64,000 bases of DNA, from assembly GCA_019638275.1 (NCBI GenBank), contig JAHBUC010000002.1:434001-498000 (forward strand), written 5' to 3'. Both the position numbers and the translations under genes were made by a program. Shown one piece after another: positions 25,473 to 34,876 of the stretch; the stretch's first letter is position 1, and every line of letters begins with the position of its first letter. The notes under the pieces are model-generated. The model did not search any database. It saw only the letters and a list, made by a program, of their open reading frames with translations, and was not told the DNA's origin. This stretch comes from Cyclobacteriaceae bacterium (GTDB lineage Bacteria > Bacteroidota > Bacteroidia > Cytophagales > Cyclobacteriaceae).

Positions 25473-26230
25473 ATGTACTCATTGCTGAAGACGAACCCCT
25501 TGCGGCCGAGCGGTTAACAGACCTTTTACAGGAATGTGACCCGACTATACGGGTTGCAGAGCAAGTGGATAGCGTGAAAGACCTTGCCCGCTTTTTTGAA
25601 AGCGGTAAAACGGCCGATTTGCTTTTGCTTGACATTCAGTTGGCAGATGGCAAAAGCTTTGAGGCATTCAATAAAGTAAATGTATCCGCTCCCATTATTT
25701 TCACAACCGCATACGATCAATATGCCATTCAGGCGTTTAAGCATTTCAGCATCGATTACCTGCTAAAACCCATTCGGAAAAGTGAGTTGGCTGGCGCGTT
25801 GAAAAAATTCAACCAGATCCGTCAGCCTTGGGGCAATGAGCAATTAAGCGTACTTAAGGAACTGTTGGATCAGCAAAGCGCAAAGAAATACAAAGAACGT
25901 TTTCTAATTAAATCGGGGAGCAAGCTTCAGTACAAAGCAACTGACGAAGCCGCATATTTTTTTGCAGATGGAAAACTTTGTTATTTCGTAACGAAAAGGG
26001 ATAGCAAAAAATTTCTGATCGACCATACGCTTGAAGAATTGGAGACAACGCTTGATCCCAAAAGCTTTTTTCGGATCAGCAGAAAGTTCATTCTGCACCT
26101 GGATGCCATTCATGAGATTAAAGGATCAATAAGCGCACGCATGGAAGTAAAACTCTCGCAACCGTGTGAGCATGAGCTTGTGGTTAGCCGTGACCGTATT
26201 CAGGCATTCAAAACTTGGTTGGATCGCTAA
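25469..26230 (+). CDS. LytTR-family response regulator
   Basis: 253 residues. The N-terminal receiver has acidic residues in NVLIAEDEPLAAERL, the phospho-acceptor aspartate in DLLLLDIQLADGKSF (about residue 53), the switch threonine in FTTAYDQYAI and the lysine in YLLKPIRKSE. A linker leads to a C-terminal LytTR DNA-binding domain (about residues 145-250) with the typical KRDSKKFLIDHTLEELE and FFRISRKFILHLDAI blocks. It is the partner of the LytS-like kinase. Targets are not evident. Confidence 0.92.
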   Translation: MNVLIAEDEPLAAERLTDLLQECDPTIRVAEQVDSVKDLARFFESGKTADLLLLDIQLADGKSFEAFNKVNVSAPIIFTTAYDQYAIQAFKHFSIDYLLKPIRKSELAGALKKFNQIRQPWGNEQLSVLKELLDQQSAKKYKERFLIKSGSKLQYKATDEAAYFFADGKLCYFVTKRDSKKFLIDHTLEELETTLDPKSFFRISRKFILHLDAIHEIKGSISARMEVKLSQPCEHELVVSRDRIQAFKTWLDR

Positions 26231-26246
26231 ACGCTTATTATCTTAG
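26215..26246 (+). promoter_or_regulatory. Weak promoter for the small secreted protein gene
   Basis: TTGG at 26215-26218, 20 bases, then TATCTTAG at 26239-26246, about 17 bases upstream of ATG 26264. One mismatch in each box. Confidence 0.35.
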
Positions 26247-26263
26247 CGAATTCAGATTCAACT

Positions 26264-26611
26264 ATGTCCCGATTAATACTTTCCATCTTGCTCCTTTGTT
26301 TGTCAGCAGATTTGCTGGCACAGCAAACACCATACGAAAACCTTGATTCGTTGAAGAAGGAAATCCTTGAGCTTCGTGCTGATGTAGATCAGATTCAGTT
26401 AAATCTGAAAACTTCACAGAATAAATTCAAACGGGGCATTGCAATAGCCACCATCGGGTACAGCGTAACCATTGCTGGCGGACTTATGCTTGGGCGTAAG
26501 AATGACGAACTTGGTAAAGGTTTGTTGATTGCGGGAGGGGCAACCGGTGTTACCGGAACCATCTTAATGGTGGATGCCTTTCGGCATCTCACCAAAAAAA
26601 GACCGAAGTAA
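26264..26611 (+). CDS. Small exported protein with coiled coil and membrane helix
   Basis: 115 residues. A signal peptide (LILSILLLCLSADLLAQ) is followed by a short coiled coil (NLDSLKKEILELRADVDQIQ) and a glycine-rich hydrophobic stretch (IAIATIGYSVTIAGGLMLG, then GLLIAGGATGVTGTILMV) that probably forms two short membrane helices. It ends in a basic tail. I do not recognise the family. It is convergent with the permease gene, 8 bases away. Confidence 0.65.
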   Translation: MSRLILSILLLCLSADLLAQQTPYENLDSLKKEILELRADVDQIQLNLKTSQNKFKRGIAIATIGYSVTIAGGLMLGRKNDELGKGLLIAGGATGVTGTILMVDAFRHLTKKRPK

Positions 26612-26619
26612 TTTTAACA

Positions 26620-29331
26620 TTATTCGCTTCTCAACGAATTCACCGGATTGCTCACGGCCGCTTTTATGGATTGGAAACTCATGGTTAACAATGCAATCAC
26701 AAAAGCTGCCAGCCCGGCCACTGCAAACAAAGACCAGCCCAGCGTAATTTTATATTGGTAATCCTCCAACCATTTGTTTACGGCCCACCAGGCTACAGGC
26801 GAGGCAATTACAAATGCAATAAGAACCAGTTTACCAAACTCCTTAGAGAGCAGCACCACAATACTGGCTACGCTTGCGCCCAAGACTTTTCGAATACCAA
26901 TTTCTTTTGTTCGCTGTTCGGCAGTGAATGCGGTAAGTGCGAATAGGCCTAGACAAGCAATGATGATGGCAAAACCGGCAAAAATGGCGAACATCTTCCC
27001 GAGCCGCATTTCGGCAGCATACATGTTGCCAAATCGTTGATCCAGGAAAGTATATGTAAACGGTTGATCAGGAGCTATCTCTTTCCACTTCGATTCCAGC
27101 AGGTCGATAACGGCTTTGGTGTCTTGCGATTGAAACCGGAATGAAATGTATCCCTGCGGGCGTTTGCTCAGGAACAACATAACGGAACCCACATTTTCTT
27201 TAAGAGACTCGAAATGAAAGTTTTCAACAATACCAATTACAGTTAAAGATTCTGTTTCATCTGGATTGACTCCTTGTTCATCACCTTGAAAGGTTAAAAT
27301 CTTTTTGCCTATCGGGCTTCCATCGAAAGAGAAATTCTTTGCGGCCGTTTCATTCAGAATAACAGCTGATGAATCAGATGTAAAATCCTCAGAGAAATCG
27401 CGGCCATCCTTAATGGTCATGCCTAGTGTTTTCAGGTAGTCGTAATCAACGGCCCAGTTTTGAAGACTCACCATGTTTTCAGATTGCGATGGATTTTTTC
27501 CTTCTGCCCACCAGGGACTATCGCTGCGCCAGGTGCCCGACACTGGCAAAAATCCGCTGAATGTTCCATTTACAATCATGTTGTTCTTTAGTATTTCATT
27601 TTTGTAAGCAATCCGATTGTTCCCCAGCGCATCAGCATCTTCAACCATAATTACCTGATCTTTATTAAATCCTATTTTTTTGGTTTGGATGAAATTCAAT
27701 TGATTAAACACCGCCAACGTTGAAATAATAAGAACAATGGAAATAGAAAATTGAAACACCACAAGCGAACTACGGATAAATCCACTCTTCATACCCAACG
27801 AGACGTTGCCCTTTAGTACATTCACAGGTTTGAAAGCCGAAAGAAAAAATGAAGGATACATACCTGCAAGCAGACCCGTTATCATGGCACCACCGATGAG
27901 GAGCAAATAGAAAGGAATGGACTGGAACGGAATGGAAAGTTGACGACCGGCCAGATCGTTGAAAACGGGAAGCAGCAAATAGGCAATACCAATGGCGATA
28001 ATAAAGGATAAGAAACTCAGCAGAATAGATTCACTTAGAAACTGACGCACCAGGTGCGAACGAAACGAGCCCATTACTTTTCGTACTCCAACTTCTTTGG
28101 CGCGGTTTGCAGATCGTGCGGTTGATAAGTTCATGAAATTGATACAGGCAATAGCCAGGATGAACAACGCTACAGCGCCAAACAAATAAACGTAGGCCAT
28201 GCTGAAGTTGGGTTCAAACTCTCCTAATAAATCGCTTTTTAGGTGAATATCGGTTAATGGCTGCAAGGTGTACTCGATTTTGTTACCCGACTCTTTAAAC
28301 TTATCAATGGTGAAATCATCCCCAAACACTTGCGTGATTTGAGGCGCTACCTGATCCATCACCAATTTCATCAGTTTATCCTCAACAGCTTTCGGATCGG
28401 CATCAGGATGCAGCAACATGTAAGTTTGAAAATTGTTGCTGAGCCAACTCGGGCTTTTTGCTTCACTAAGCCCAGCCATAGAAAGAATAAGATCAAAATG
28501 AAAGTGACTGGTGACAGGCATATCTTCATATACACCCGTTATTTTAAAGTTCCATTTATTATCAAGTATCAACGTTTGTCCCAGGGCGCTTTCTCCTGGA
28601 AAAAACTTTTCAGCGGTGCGTTTGCTGATGGCCATGGTGTTTGGCTCTTCAAGACTTTTTTCGGGGTTGCCTTCGAGCATAGGCACTGTGAAAATTTTGA
28701 AGAAATCATTTCCAGCCCAGATCACATTTTTTTCTTTGATGTTTTCTGTTTCCCGCTTCACCAGGTATGAACCTCGTTCACGGAAATGTACAGCCGCTTC
28801 TACTTCTGGAATTTCCAGTGGCAATGTTGCAGCCATCGGAGCTGGCGCATAGGTCATGTTCCAATGGTTTCCACCAAAAATAATTTCAGACTTAATCCGG
28901 TAGATGCGATTGGCATGCTCATGATGTTTGTCGTAACTGATTTCGTGGAGCACAAAAAAGACGATGATCATACAAACCGCCACACCAACGGATAATCCAA
29001 GAATGTTGATGAATGAATAGAAACTGTGTTTGCGCAAATTGCGCGCAGCTATAGTAAGGTAATTTTTAAGCATGATTTTGGTTTTAAAATTTTCAGAGCG
29101 TAAAACTTCTTTTTGGGTTTCTCTAAGACCCTGTGTGTGTCCAAATGATTTCAATACACGGTTATAGGCATCAATAAACCGATCCCCCAGTTGCATCCGT
29201 TCTTCGGTTGCTGAGCAAACATGATCAACCAATTCATCCTGTAAGCCTTCTGCTACAATTCCACGATAGTGAAGGTCTTTAATGATGTAGGTGATATGTT
29301 CTGCGTTTAGTTGCATGGTATAAATACTCAC
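26620..29331 (-). CDS. FtsX-type ABC transporter permease with N-terminal prefix domain
   Basis: 903 residues. The first 80 or so (LNAEHITYIIKDLHYRGIV, then ELVDHVCSATEERM) form the permease prefix domain seen in PadR-linked transporters. Then comes a duplicated MacB/FtsX arrangement: helix 1 (FINILGLSVGVAVCMIIVFF), a large periplasmic domain, three helices (VALFILAIACINFMNLSTARS and following), a second periplasmic domain and a final three-helix block (IFAGFAIIIACLGLFALTAF onward). Such permeases export or release peptides or lipids with a separate ATPase, not present here. The start may be the GTG at 29331, in a GTGA overlap with the padR stop, or the ATG at 29316. The upstream PadR gene is its likely regulator. 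Confidence 0.88.
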   Translation of the reverse strand: MSIYTMQLNAEHITYIIKDLHYRGIVAEGLQDELVDHVCSATEERMQLGDRFIDAYNRVLKSFGHTQGLRETQKEVLRSENFKTKIMLKNYLTIAARNLRKHSFYSFINILGLSVGVAVCMIIVFFVLHEISYDKHHEHANRIYRIKSEIIFGGNHWNMTYAPAPMAATLPLEIPEVEAAVHFRERGSYLVKRETENIKEKNVIWAGNDFFKIFTVPMLEGNPEKSLEEPNTMAISKRTAEKFFPGESALGQTLILDNKWNFKITGVYEDMPVTSHFHFDLILSMAGLSEAKSPSWLSNNFQTYMLLHPDADPKAVEDKLMKLVMDQVAPQITQVFGDDFTIDKFKESGNKIEYTLQPLTDIHLKSDLLGEFEPNFSMAYVYLFGAVALFILAIACINFMNLSTARSANRAKEVGVRKVMGSFRSHLVRQFLSESILLSFLSFIIAIGIAYLLLPVFNDLAGRQLSIPFQSIPFYLLLIGGAMITGLLAGMYPSFFLSAFKPVNVLKGNVSLGMKSGFIRSSLVVFQFSISIVLIISTLAVFNQLNFIQTKKIGFNKDQVIMVEDADALGNNRIAYKNEILKNNMIVNGTFSGFLPVSGTWRSDSPWWAEGKNPSQSENMVSLQNWAVDYDYLKTLGMTIKDGRDFSEDFTSDSSAVILNETAAKNFSFDGSPIGKKILTFQGDEQGVNPDETESLTVIGIVENFHFESLKENVGSVMLFLSKRPQGYISFRFQSQDTKAVIDLLESKWKEIAPDQPFTYTFLDQRFGNMYAAEMRLGKMFAIFAGFAIIIACLGLFALTAFTAEQRTKEIGIRKVLGASVASIVVLLSKEFGKLVLIAFVIASPVAWWAVNKWLEDYQYKITLGWSLFAVAGLAAFVIALLTMSFQSIKAAVSNPVNSLRSE

Positions 29332-29663
29332 GAAGTCATTTGTACGTTCAGCACATTTCCCATGGTTCTTATAAAATCCACAAACTCGGCCACGCGCTCT
29401 TTTGCCTCAACTTTGCCGGGGGCAGTTAAGGCATAATACTTGCGCATACGCTTCCCAATGTTTACGATTTCTGTTTTCAATAAACCTTCAGCTTCAAGTT
29501 TGTGAAGGGTGGGATAAAGAGCGCCTTCGGTGAGTAAAATCCGGTCGGCCGAGAGTTCTTTTACCCGATGGGTTATTTCGTAGCCGTACATTTTTCCATG
29601 ATCTTTCAGAACCTTCAGCACAATGGTCTGCAGAGTTCCTTTTAGGAGTTCGGGTGAGTGCAT
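29328..29663 (-). CDS. PadR family transcriptional regulator
   Basis: 111 residues. It has the PadR winged helix: LLKGTLQTIVLKVLKDHG and MYGYEITHRVKELS, then LLTEGALYPTLHKLEAEGLL at about residues 43-65 (recognition helix and wing), with a C-terminal dimer helix. PadR proteins repress nearby transporter or stress genes and respond to small molecules. It is translationally coupled to the FtsX permease, so that gene is its most likely target together with its own promoter. Confidence 0.93.
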   Translation of the reverse strand: MHSPELLKGTLQTIVLKVLKDHGKMYGYEITHRVKELSADRILLTEGALYPTLHKLEAEGLLKTEIVNIGKRMRKYYALTAPGKVEAKERVAEFVDFIRTMGNVLNVQMTS

Positions 29664-29755
29664 AAGAACCTAATACATAATTGTCTTAGGCATAAGACGC
29701 AACGACACAACCGATGGTTGCATGGCGGGCAAGAAAATCTTTAGAAGGGTGAAAT

Positions 29756-30841
29756 TCAGTCTTTTTTAGTGGCTTCGCTGATCATCAGAAATTCAGCCAC
29801 GTTTTCGGTATCCAGCATACCAACTAAAGTAGAACCCGAAAAAACGGGTGCAGCCGACTTCTGTTTGGTGCGCATGGTTGTCCAGGCCTCTTCAAGCGGC
29901 TGGTTCAGTTGAAGGGATAGAAAATCGCGATCCATAAACCCCTCAATTGATTCAGCTCCTTTTCCTTCACGCAAGGCGCGTATAATCTCATCACGACTTA
30001 GCGTGCCCAACACGTTGTCATGATCAACAACCAGAAAATTTTTGTTTTGTGAGGCCAGCAGTTGATCGGAAGCAGAATCGACCGTGTCTGTAGTTTTTAG
30101 TGCAGGGATCTGTTTCATAACAGCATTTGCAACCGTGTATCCGGAAAGTAAGGACCGTGCTTGTGCATACTGCGCCTCACCCTGTGCACCAAGAAAAATA
30201 AATACACCAATGAATATCAGGAAGGGATTGGAGAAAAATCCGATAAACACAAACCCGATGGCCAGCAATTGTCCGATGGAAGCAGCAATACGTGTGGCCA
30301 CGTGGCGCTCGAACTTGAAGGAAAGCAATGCACGTAATACACGACCACCGTCCATTGGAAAAGCCGGAATCATATTGAACACCGCCAGCCAGATGTTCAC
30401 AACCATGAGTGAGGGTAAAAAGTTATGATGACTGAACCGCGTTACATCGAGATCATCGAGTCCGCCACTTAAACTTAACACAGGAAAGAGCAACCCTGCG
30501 ATTACCACATTTACCAAGGGGCCGGCCAGCGCAACCACTAATTCTTCTTTTGGTTTTTCGGGCATGGATTCAAGCTGCGCCACACCACCAATGGGTAGCA
30601 AGGTGATGTTGGCAGTTTTAATGTGGTATCGCCTGGCCGCAAGCGCATGACCCAGTTCGTGCAGGGTTACGCAGGCAAACAAAGTAAGAATGAAAAAGAT
30701 ACTCCACAGGATGTCAATTGTATCCATACCTTGTTTCAGGTTTGCGTAAACAATATACCCGATCAGGATCAGGAATGTCCAGTGAACAAAAACCTGTATA
30801 CCTGCAATACGACCTAGCGATAACGAGTACTTCATTTTCAT
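29756..30841 (-). CDS. Site-2 protease family membrane metalloprotease with CBS domains
   Basis: 361 residues. About six membrane helices in the first 215 residues carry the zinc motif LHELGHALAARRY (about residues 62-74) and the second ligand region IPAFPMDGGRVLRALL (about 157-172). The C-terminal half has two CBS units (residues about 235-355: TDTVDSASDQLLASQ and LDTENVAEFLMI). This is the SpoIVFB-like group of intramembrane proteases, which cleave membrane-held regulators, with CBS domains sensing adenine nucleotides. The substrate is unknown. It is followed on the same strand by an alpha/beta hydrolase 12 bases upstream in the genome. Confidence 0.9.
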   Translation of the reverse strand: MKMKYSLSLGRIAGIQVFVHWTFLILIGYIVYANLKQGMDTIDILWSIFFILTLFACVTLHELGHALAARRYHIKTANITLLPIGGVAQLESMPEKPKEELVVALAGPLVNVVIAGLLFPVLSLSGGLDDLDVTRFSHHNFLPSLMVVNIWLAVFNMIPAFPMDGGRVLRALLSFKFERHVATRIAASIGQLLAIGFVFIGFFSNPFLIFIGVFIFLGAQGEAQYAQARSLLSGYTVANAVMKQIPALKTTDTVDSASDQLLASQNKNFLVVDHDNVLGTLSRDEIIRALREGKGAESIEGFMDRDFLSLQLNQPLEEAWTTMRTKQKSAAPVFSGSTLVGMLDTENVAEFLMISEATKKD

Positions 30842-30853
30842 AGAGCAAAGATT

Positions 30854-31681
30854 TTATTTTTCGGCAGGTGTAGAATGATTTCCATCATCTTTCACATGAC
30901 TAATAAATTTTTCAAGTATGTTGTTCACCTCATCGGGTTTTTCAATGGTTGAGCTATGACCTGCGCCCGATATAATTTCCAGCACCGAGCCATTGATTTG
31001 TTTATGGATACGTTGTGCCTTTTCCGGTGTGGTGGCCACATCCTCATCACCCACCACAATCAGCGTAGGTTTTTCGATGGATTTGATTTCTTCAAACACG
31101 CCACTTCGGCTGATCACTCCGCTTACAGCACGCGTTACAGTTTTAGGTATAGCCATCATTTTATTTTCCCAATAAAGTCTGTCTTCAATGCGTTCCGGAT
31201 CATTCATAAAACTTTTTCCAAAAAGAATGTGCATAATCTTTTTATAGATTGGTTTGCTACCCGCAACCTTGAAGATGAGGTTAAGTACACTATACTTCAG
31301 CTTATTCACTTCGGTATCCGCAGAGGTTTCCATCAACGTAAGGCTTTTTACCAAATGCGCCTTTCGTGAGGCCAGGCGCATACCCACAAACCCACCCATG
31401 CTTAAACCAACAAAATGAACAGGCCCTAACTGTAAATTTTCAATAAGTGCAGCGGCATCCAAAAACAGGCCATCCATATCGTAACCCGTTTTGGTTATTT
31501 CGCTTTGGCCCTGGCCGCGATGGTCATAGGCAATGCATCGATACCGGCTTTTGAAGAAGTCGATTTGTGCACGAAACATTTCATGTGAAAACAGAAGTCC
31601 GTGTGAAAACACGATGGTTTCCGCTCCTGCACCTTCATCGATGTAAAACAAACTGGCGTTATTGCAATTAATGTGCGGCAT
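30854..31681 (-). CDS. Alpha/beta hydrolase
   Basis: 275 residues. The nucleophile elbow is VHFVGLSMGGFVGMRLA (serine near residue 96), the acid is in LIVVGDEDVATTP and the histidine in SGAGHSSTIEKPDEV, and the oxyanion HG is in FSHGLLFSHEMFRAQ. Size and sequence fit the proline iminopeptidase/haloalkane dehalogenase/lactonase-like superfamily, with a cap domain near residues 130-190. The substrate cannot be told. It is directly upstream of the protease gene on the minus strand and probably in one operon with it. Confidence 0.87.
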   Translation of the reverse strand: MPHINCNNASLFYIDEGAGAETIVFSHGLLFSHEMFRAQIDFFKSRYRCIAYDHRGQGQSEITKTGYDMDGLFLDAAALIENLQLGPVHFVGLSMGGFVGMRLASRKAHLVKSLTLMETSADTEVNKLKYSVLNLIFKVAGSKPIYKKIMHILFGKSFMNDPERIEDRLYWENKMMAIPKTVTRAVSGVISRSGVFEEIKSIEKPTLIVVGDEDVATTPEKAQRIHKQINGSVLEIISGAGHSSTIEKPDEVNNILEKFISHVKDDGNHSTPAEK

Positions 31682-31697
31682 GGCAAAGAGGTTTAGC

Positions 31698-31821
31698 TAG
31701 AAGCCATCTCAAAAATATCCCATAATGTCAGGTTGAGCTTGTCGAAACCGATTTGGTAACTCGAAATAGCCTTCGACAAGCTCAGGCTGACATTTGAAAC
31801 AGATTTTTGAGATGGCTTCTA
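31698..31821. repeat. 124-bp MITE-like palindromic element
   Basis: Perfect 19-bp terminal inverted repeats: 31698-31716 (TAGAAGCCATCTCAAAAAT) and its exact reverse complement at 31803-31821. Inside is a second inverted pair of 23 bases, 31724-31746 and 31772-31794, with two mismatches and the core TTCGACAAGCTCAG. The whole unit can fold into a long hairpin and carries no gene. The same core recurs at 47709-47722. It sits between the alpha/beta hydrolase and the DinB gene. Confidence 0.75.
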
Positions 31822-31931
31822 AATGTATTACACAAAAAGAAGTATTTCAAGGACATTTGTCAGGTCTCGCTTTAAAACCGTAGCTTTTATAAAATCACAC
31901 TTAATCGTATTTTCACCACATATCACAAAGA

Positions 31932-32405
31932 ATGAAGAGCGAACTTTTTGCACACCAGTATGAGATGGTACAATCATCACGAAAAGTGGTGCTGAATTTT
32001 TGTGAATCTTTTCGAGAAGGAGATTATACCAGGGGCATAACATTTGATGGTAAAAGCATCTGCAAGCTGCATGTACATACCGCCAATACGTATCAAGGTT
32101 GGATCATGACGATCGCGCGAAAACTTCAGGTGGAACGTTATAAAGAATCGGACTATCAATCTATTCATTCTGTTAAAAAATTATTTCAGCAAATAGACGA
32201 TATGGTGCTTAGTTTTATTCAGGACAGTTCGCATAGTTGGTTGGAAACCCCGGAAGCAGAGATTAGAAACAAGAAGTATATTCTTACACACGCTCAGATT
32301 TTTACACACGTAATCACACACGAATTCCATCACAAAGGACAAGTATTGATGTTGGCCAGGCAGATGGGATACGCGCCTCCTGATACAGACATTATCCGAA
32401 TTTAA
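31932..32405 (+). CDS. DinB family protein
   Basis: 157 residues, four-helix bundle of the DinB/YfiT type. The metal ligands are histidines in LHVHTANTYQGWIM (about residue 48) and in VITHEFHHKGQVLML near residue 135, the HxxxH pattern kept. DinB-like proteins include bacillithiol or mycothiol-dependent transferases and uncharacterised metalloproteins; the exact reaction here is unknown. The last residues, YAPPDTDIIR, are common in the Bacteroidetes subfamily. It stands just after the MITE-like element. Confidence 0.87.
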   Translation: MKSELFAHQYEMVQSSRKVVLNFCESFREGDYTRGITFDGKSICKLHVHTANTYQGWIMTIARKLQVERYKESDYQSIHSVKKLFQQIDDMVLSFIQDSSHSWLETPEAEIRNKKYILTHAQIFTHVITHEFHHKGQVLMLARQMGYAPPDTDIIRI

Positions 32406-32433
32406 ACAAGCAAAACCAGTGAAGTAATTTTCA

Positions 32434-32464
32434 TTGGCTAAAGCTGACCTTATTCGTACCTTCC
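32434..32464 (+). promoter_or_regulatory. Promoter of the S9 peptidase gene
   Basis: TTGG at 32434-32437, 19 bases, then TACCTTCC at 32457-32464. The spacing matches the phylum consensus. It lies in the longest open frame and so favours ATG 32491 over the earlier 32434 start. Confidence 0.45.
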
Positions 32465-32490
32465 CGAAAGCCAAGCTAAAAACCTATACC

Positions 32491-34866
32491 ATGAAAGTTG
32501 CTAGTTGTGAAACGAGAAAGTTACCCTTTCATTTTCTACTCATTTTGATAACCCTGTCGTTCTCATGTACTGAGAAGCGGGAAGTTACCCTGGAAGACTA
32601 CCAGCGGGCGGAAAAATTCTTAGCCGTCAATACCAATCCCCTGGTTTATGGAATGGTTTCATCTCCAGAATGGCAGAAGAGTGATTGGTTGATCTATAAA
32701 AATTCCGTACCTAATGGTGCTGAGTTTATACGGGTCGATCCGCAAGCAAAATCAAAGGAAAAACTTTTCGACCATGAAAAAGTTGCTGCACTGCTCTCAG
32801 ACCTGAGTGGTGAAGAAGTAAAGCCATTGGAAATAGAACTCTCTCAACCAGTGCTTTCATCGGATCAACTGCAGTTTGAATTTTCTTTTAAAAGAAAGCG
32901 GTATGTACTCAACCTGTCCGACTACACATTAAATCAAAGGAAACCAAAGGTGCTTCCAAACGAGTATCTCTCTCCTGATGGTTTAAAAGCCGCTTACATA
33001 AAGGATTATAACCTCTGGATACGCGACACCCAAACAAACAACCATACGCAGCTTACCTTTGATGGAAAAGAAGACTATGGTTATGCTACGAACAATGCCG
33101 GCTGGACAAAAAGAGATTCTCCGGTGCTGTTATGGTCTCCGCAATCTGATAAAATTGCAACATTCCAACATGATGGCCGTGGTGTTGGTGAAATGTATTT
33201 ATACAACACACAAGTGGGTCATTCCAAGTTAGAACGCTGGAAATACCCATTGCCTGGCGACAGCTTGATTTTCAGAATTGAACGTGTTGTCATTCACCTG
33301 ACACCGAAACCAAAACTGGTTCGATTAAAAATGCAACCGGATGCGCACCGATCAACAATCAGTGATCATATTGCCGGGCGTGACGGTCAGTTTTTAGATG
33401 TTGAATGGAGCGATGATGGTTCACAGCTTGCATTCGTATCCTCTTCCCGCGACCATAAGGTCGCCAATCTTCAGGTAGCGGATCCTAATTCGGGTGACGT
33501 ACGTTCGGTTTTGGTCGAGTCTGTTGAAACATATTTTGAATCAGGAAACCGGATGGTGAACTGGCATGTGTTAAAGGAGACCGATGAAGTAATCTGGTTT
33601 TCGGAACGCAACAATTGGGGACACTTATACTTGTTTGATTTAAAGACGGGCACATTGAAGAATCAAATAACAGATGGAGAGTGGGCTGTTCAACAGGTTC
33701 ATCATATTGATAAGGAAGCACGAACGATTTACTTTATCGGATCAAACAAAGAGGAAGGCGATCCATATTATCAATATTTATACAAAATAAACTTTGATGG
33801 AACAGGCTTACAGCTACTGACTCCAGAACCTGCAAATCATGTACTTACATGGTCAGCCTCAAGGAAATTTATTCTGGATAGTTACTCAACGCCAACCACG
33901 CCACCGGTTACAGTAATCAGGAGTCTGAGTGGCGAAGTAATCATGAAGTTGGAGGAAGCCGATATTACTGCTTTGGAAAATAATGGATGGGTGGCACCTA
34001 TACCGTTTAGTGTAAAGGCCCGCGACAATAGCACTGATCTTTTTGGATTGATGTATAAGCCCTCTAATTTTTCTTCTTCAAAGAAATATCCCATTCTAAA
34101 CTACCTCTACCCAGGCCCGCAGTCGGGTAGTGTGGGCAGTCGTTCGTTTATGCCCTCAAGAGGGGATAAGCAGGCTTTGGCAGAGTTGGGGTTTATTGTT
34201 GTTGAAGTGGATGCGATGGGAACACCAGGTCGCTCAAAGTCTTTTCACGATGCATACTATGGTAACATGGGCGATAACGGTCTGCCCGATCAGATAGCAG
34301 CGATAAAGCAATTGGCAGAACAAAATACCTGGATGGATATCGATCGGGTTGGTATTTGGGGTCATTCCGGTGGAGGCTTTGCGTCAACAGCGGGTATTCT
34401 TCGCTATCCGGATTTTTATAAGGTAGCTGTTTCGGGTGCAGGTAATCATGACAACAGGAATTATGAAGATGATTGGGGTGAAAAGTGGCACGGCCTCTTG
34501 GTGAGGTACTCCAAAGAAGTTAATGAAGCAGGGCAAGGTGAGAGCTTGAACCGAGAGGTTCAAAAGACGCCCGAAGAAACCAACTACGATCGTCAGGCGA
34601 ATCAGCTTTTGGCAAACAATCTGAAAGGGAAGCTGTTGATTGCACATGGTATGATGGATGGCAACGTGCCACCCACAAATACATTGCTTGTGGTTGATGC
34701 ACTCATTGCAGCCGATAAGGATTTTGATATGCTTGTTCTGCCCAATGCGGGTCATGGTTTTGGTAATTCCCGGTACTTTATGAAAAGAAGATGGGATTAC
34801 TTTGTTCGGCATTTGAAAGATGCTGAACCTCCAGCAGATTTTATTTTTAAAGAGAACATCCGATAA
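32491..34866 (+). CDS. S9 family dipeptidyl peptidase (DPP IV-like) lipoprotein
   Basis: 791 residues from ATG 32491. The signal ends in a lipobox (LITLSFSC). The first half is an eight-bladed beta-propeller (YGYATNNAGWTKRDSPVLLW, then WSDDGSQLAFVSSSRDH), and the second half an alpha/beta hydrolase domain with the catalytic serine in GIWGHSGGGFASTA, aspartate in AHGMMDGNVPPTNT and histidine in LPNAGHGFGNSRY. It trims Xaa-Pro dipeptides from the N-terminus of peptides in the periplasm or on the surface. The ATG is chosen over the frame opening at 32434 because it sits directly before the signal peptide and 26 bases below a promoter. Confidence 0.92.
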   Translation: MKVASCETRKLPFHFLLILITLSFSCTEKREVTLEDYQRAEKFLAVNTNPLVYGMVSSPEWQKSDWLIYKNSVPNGAEFIRVDPQAKSKEKLFDHEKVAALLSDLSGEEVKPLEIELSQPVLSSDQLQFEFSFKRKRYVLNLSDYTLNQRKPKVLPNEYLSPDGLKAAYIKDYNLWIRDTQTNNHTQLTFDGKEDYGYATNNAGWTKRDSPVLLWSPQSDKIATFQHDGRGVGEMYLYNTQVGHSKLERWKYPLPGDSLIFRIERVVIHLTPKPKLVRLKMQPDAHRSTISDHIAGRDGQFLDVEWSDDGSQLAFVSSSRDHKVANLQVADPNSGDVRSVLVESVETYFESGNRMVNWHVLKETDEVIWFSERNNWGHLYLFDLKTGTLKNQITDGEWAVQQVHHIDKEARTIYFIGSNKEEGDPYYQYLYKINFDGTGLQLLTPEPANHVLTWSASRKFILDSYSTPTTPPVTVIRSLSGEVIMKLEEADITALENNGWVAPIPFSVKARDNSTDLFGLMYKPSNFSSSKKYPILNYLYPGPQSGSVGSRSFMPSRGDKQALAELGFIVVEVDAMGTPGRSKSFHDAYYGNMGDNGLPDQIAAIKQLAEQNTWMDIDRVGIWGHSGGGFASTAGILRYPDFYKVAVSGAGNHDNRNYEDDWGEKWHGLLVRYSKEVNEAGQGESLNREVQKTPEETNYDRQANQLLANNLKGKLLIAHGMMDGNVPPTNTLLVVDALIAADKDFDMLVLPNAGHGFGNSRYFMKRRWDYFVRHLKDAEPPADFIFKENIR

Positions 34867-34876
34867 TTGGTGCTGC

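Noticed and set aside
31698-31821. Insertion sequence
   Set aside because: Inverted ends are present, but there is no transposase frame in 124 bases, so it is listed as a repeat only.
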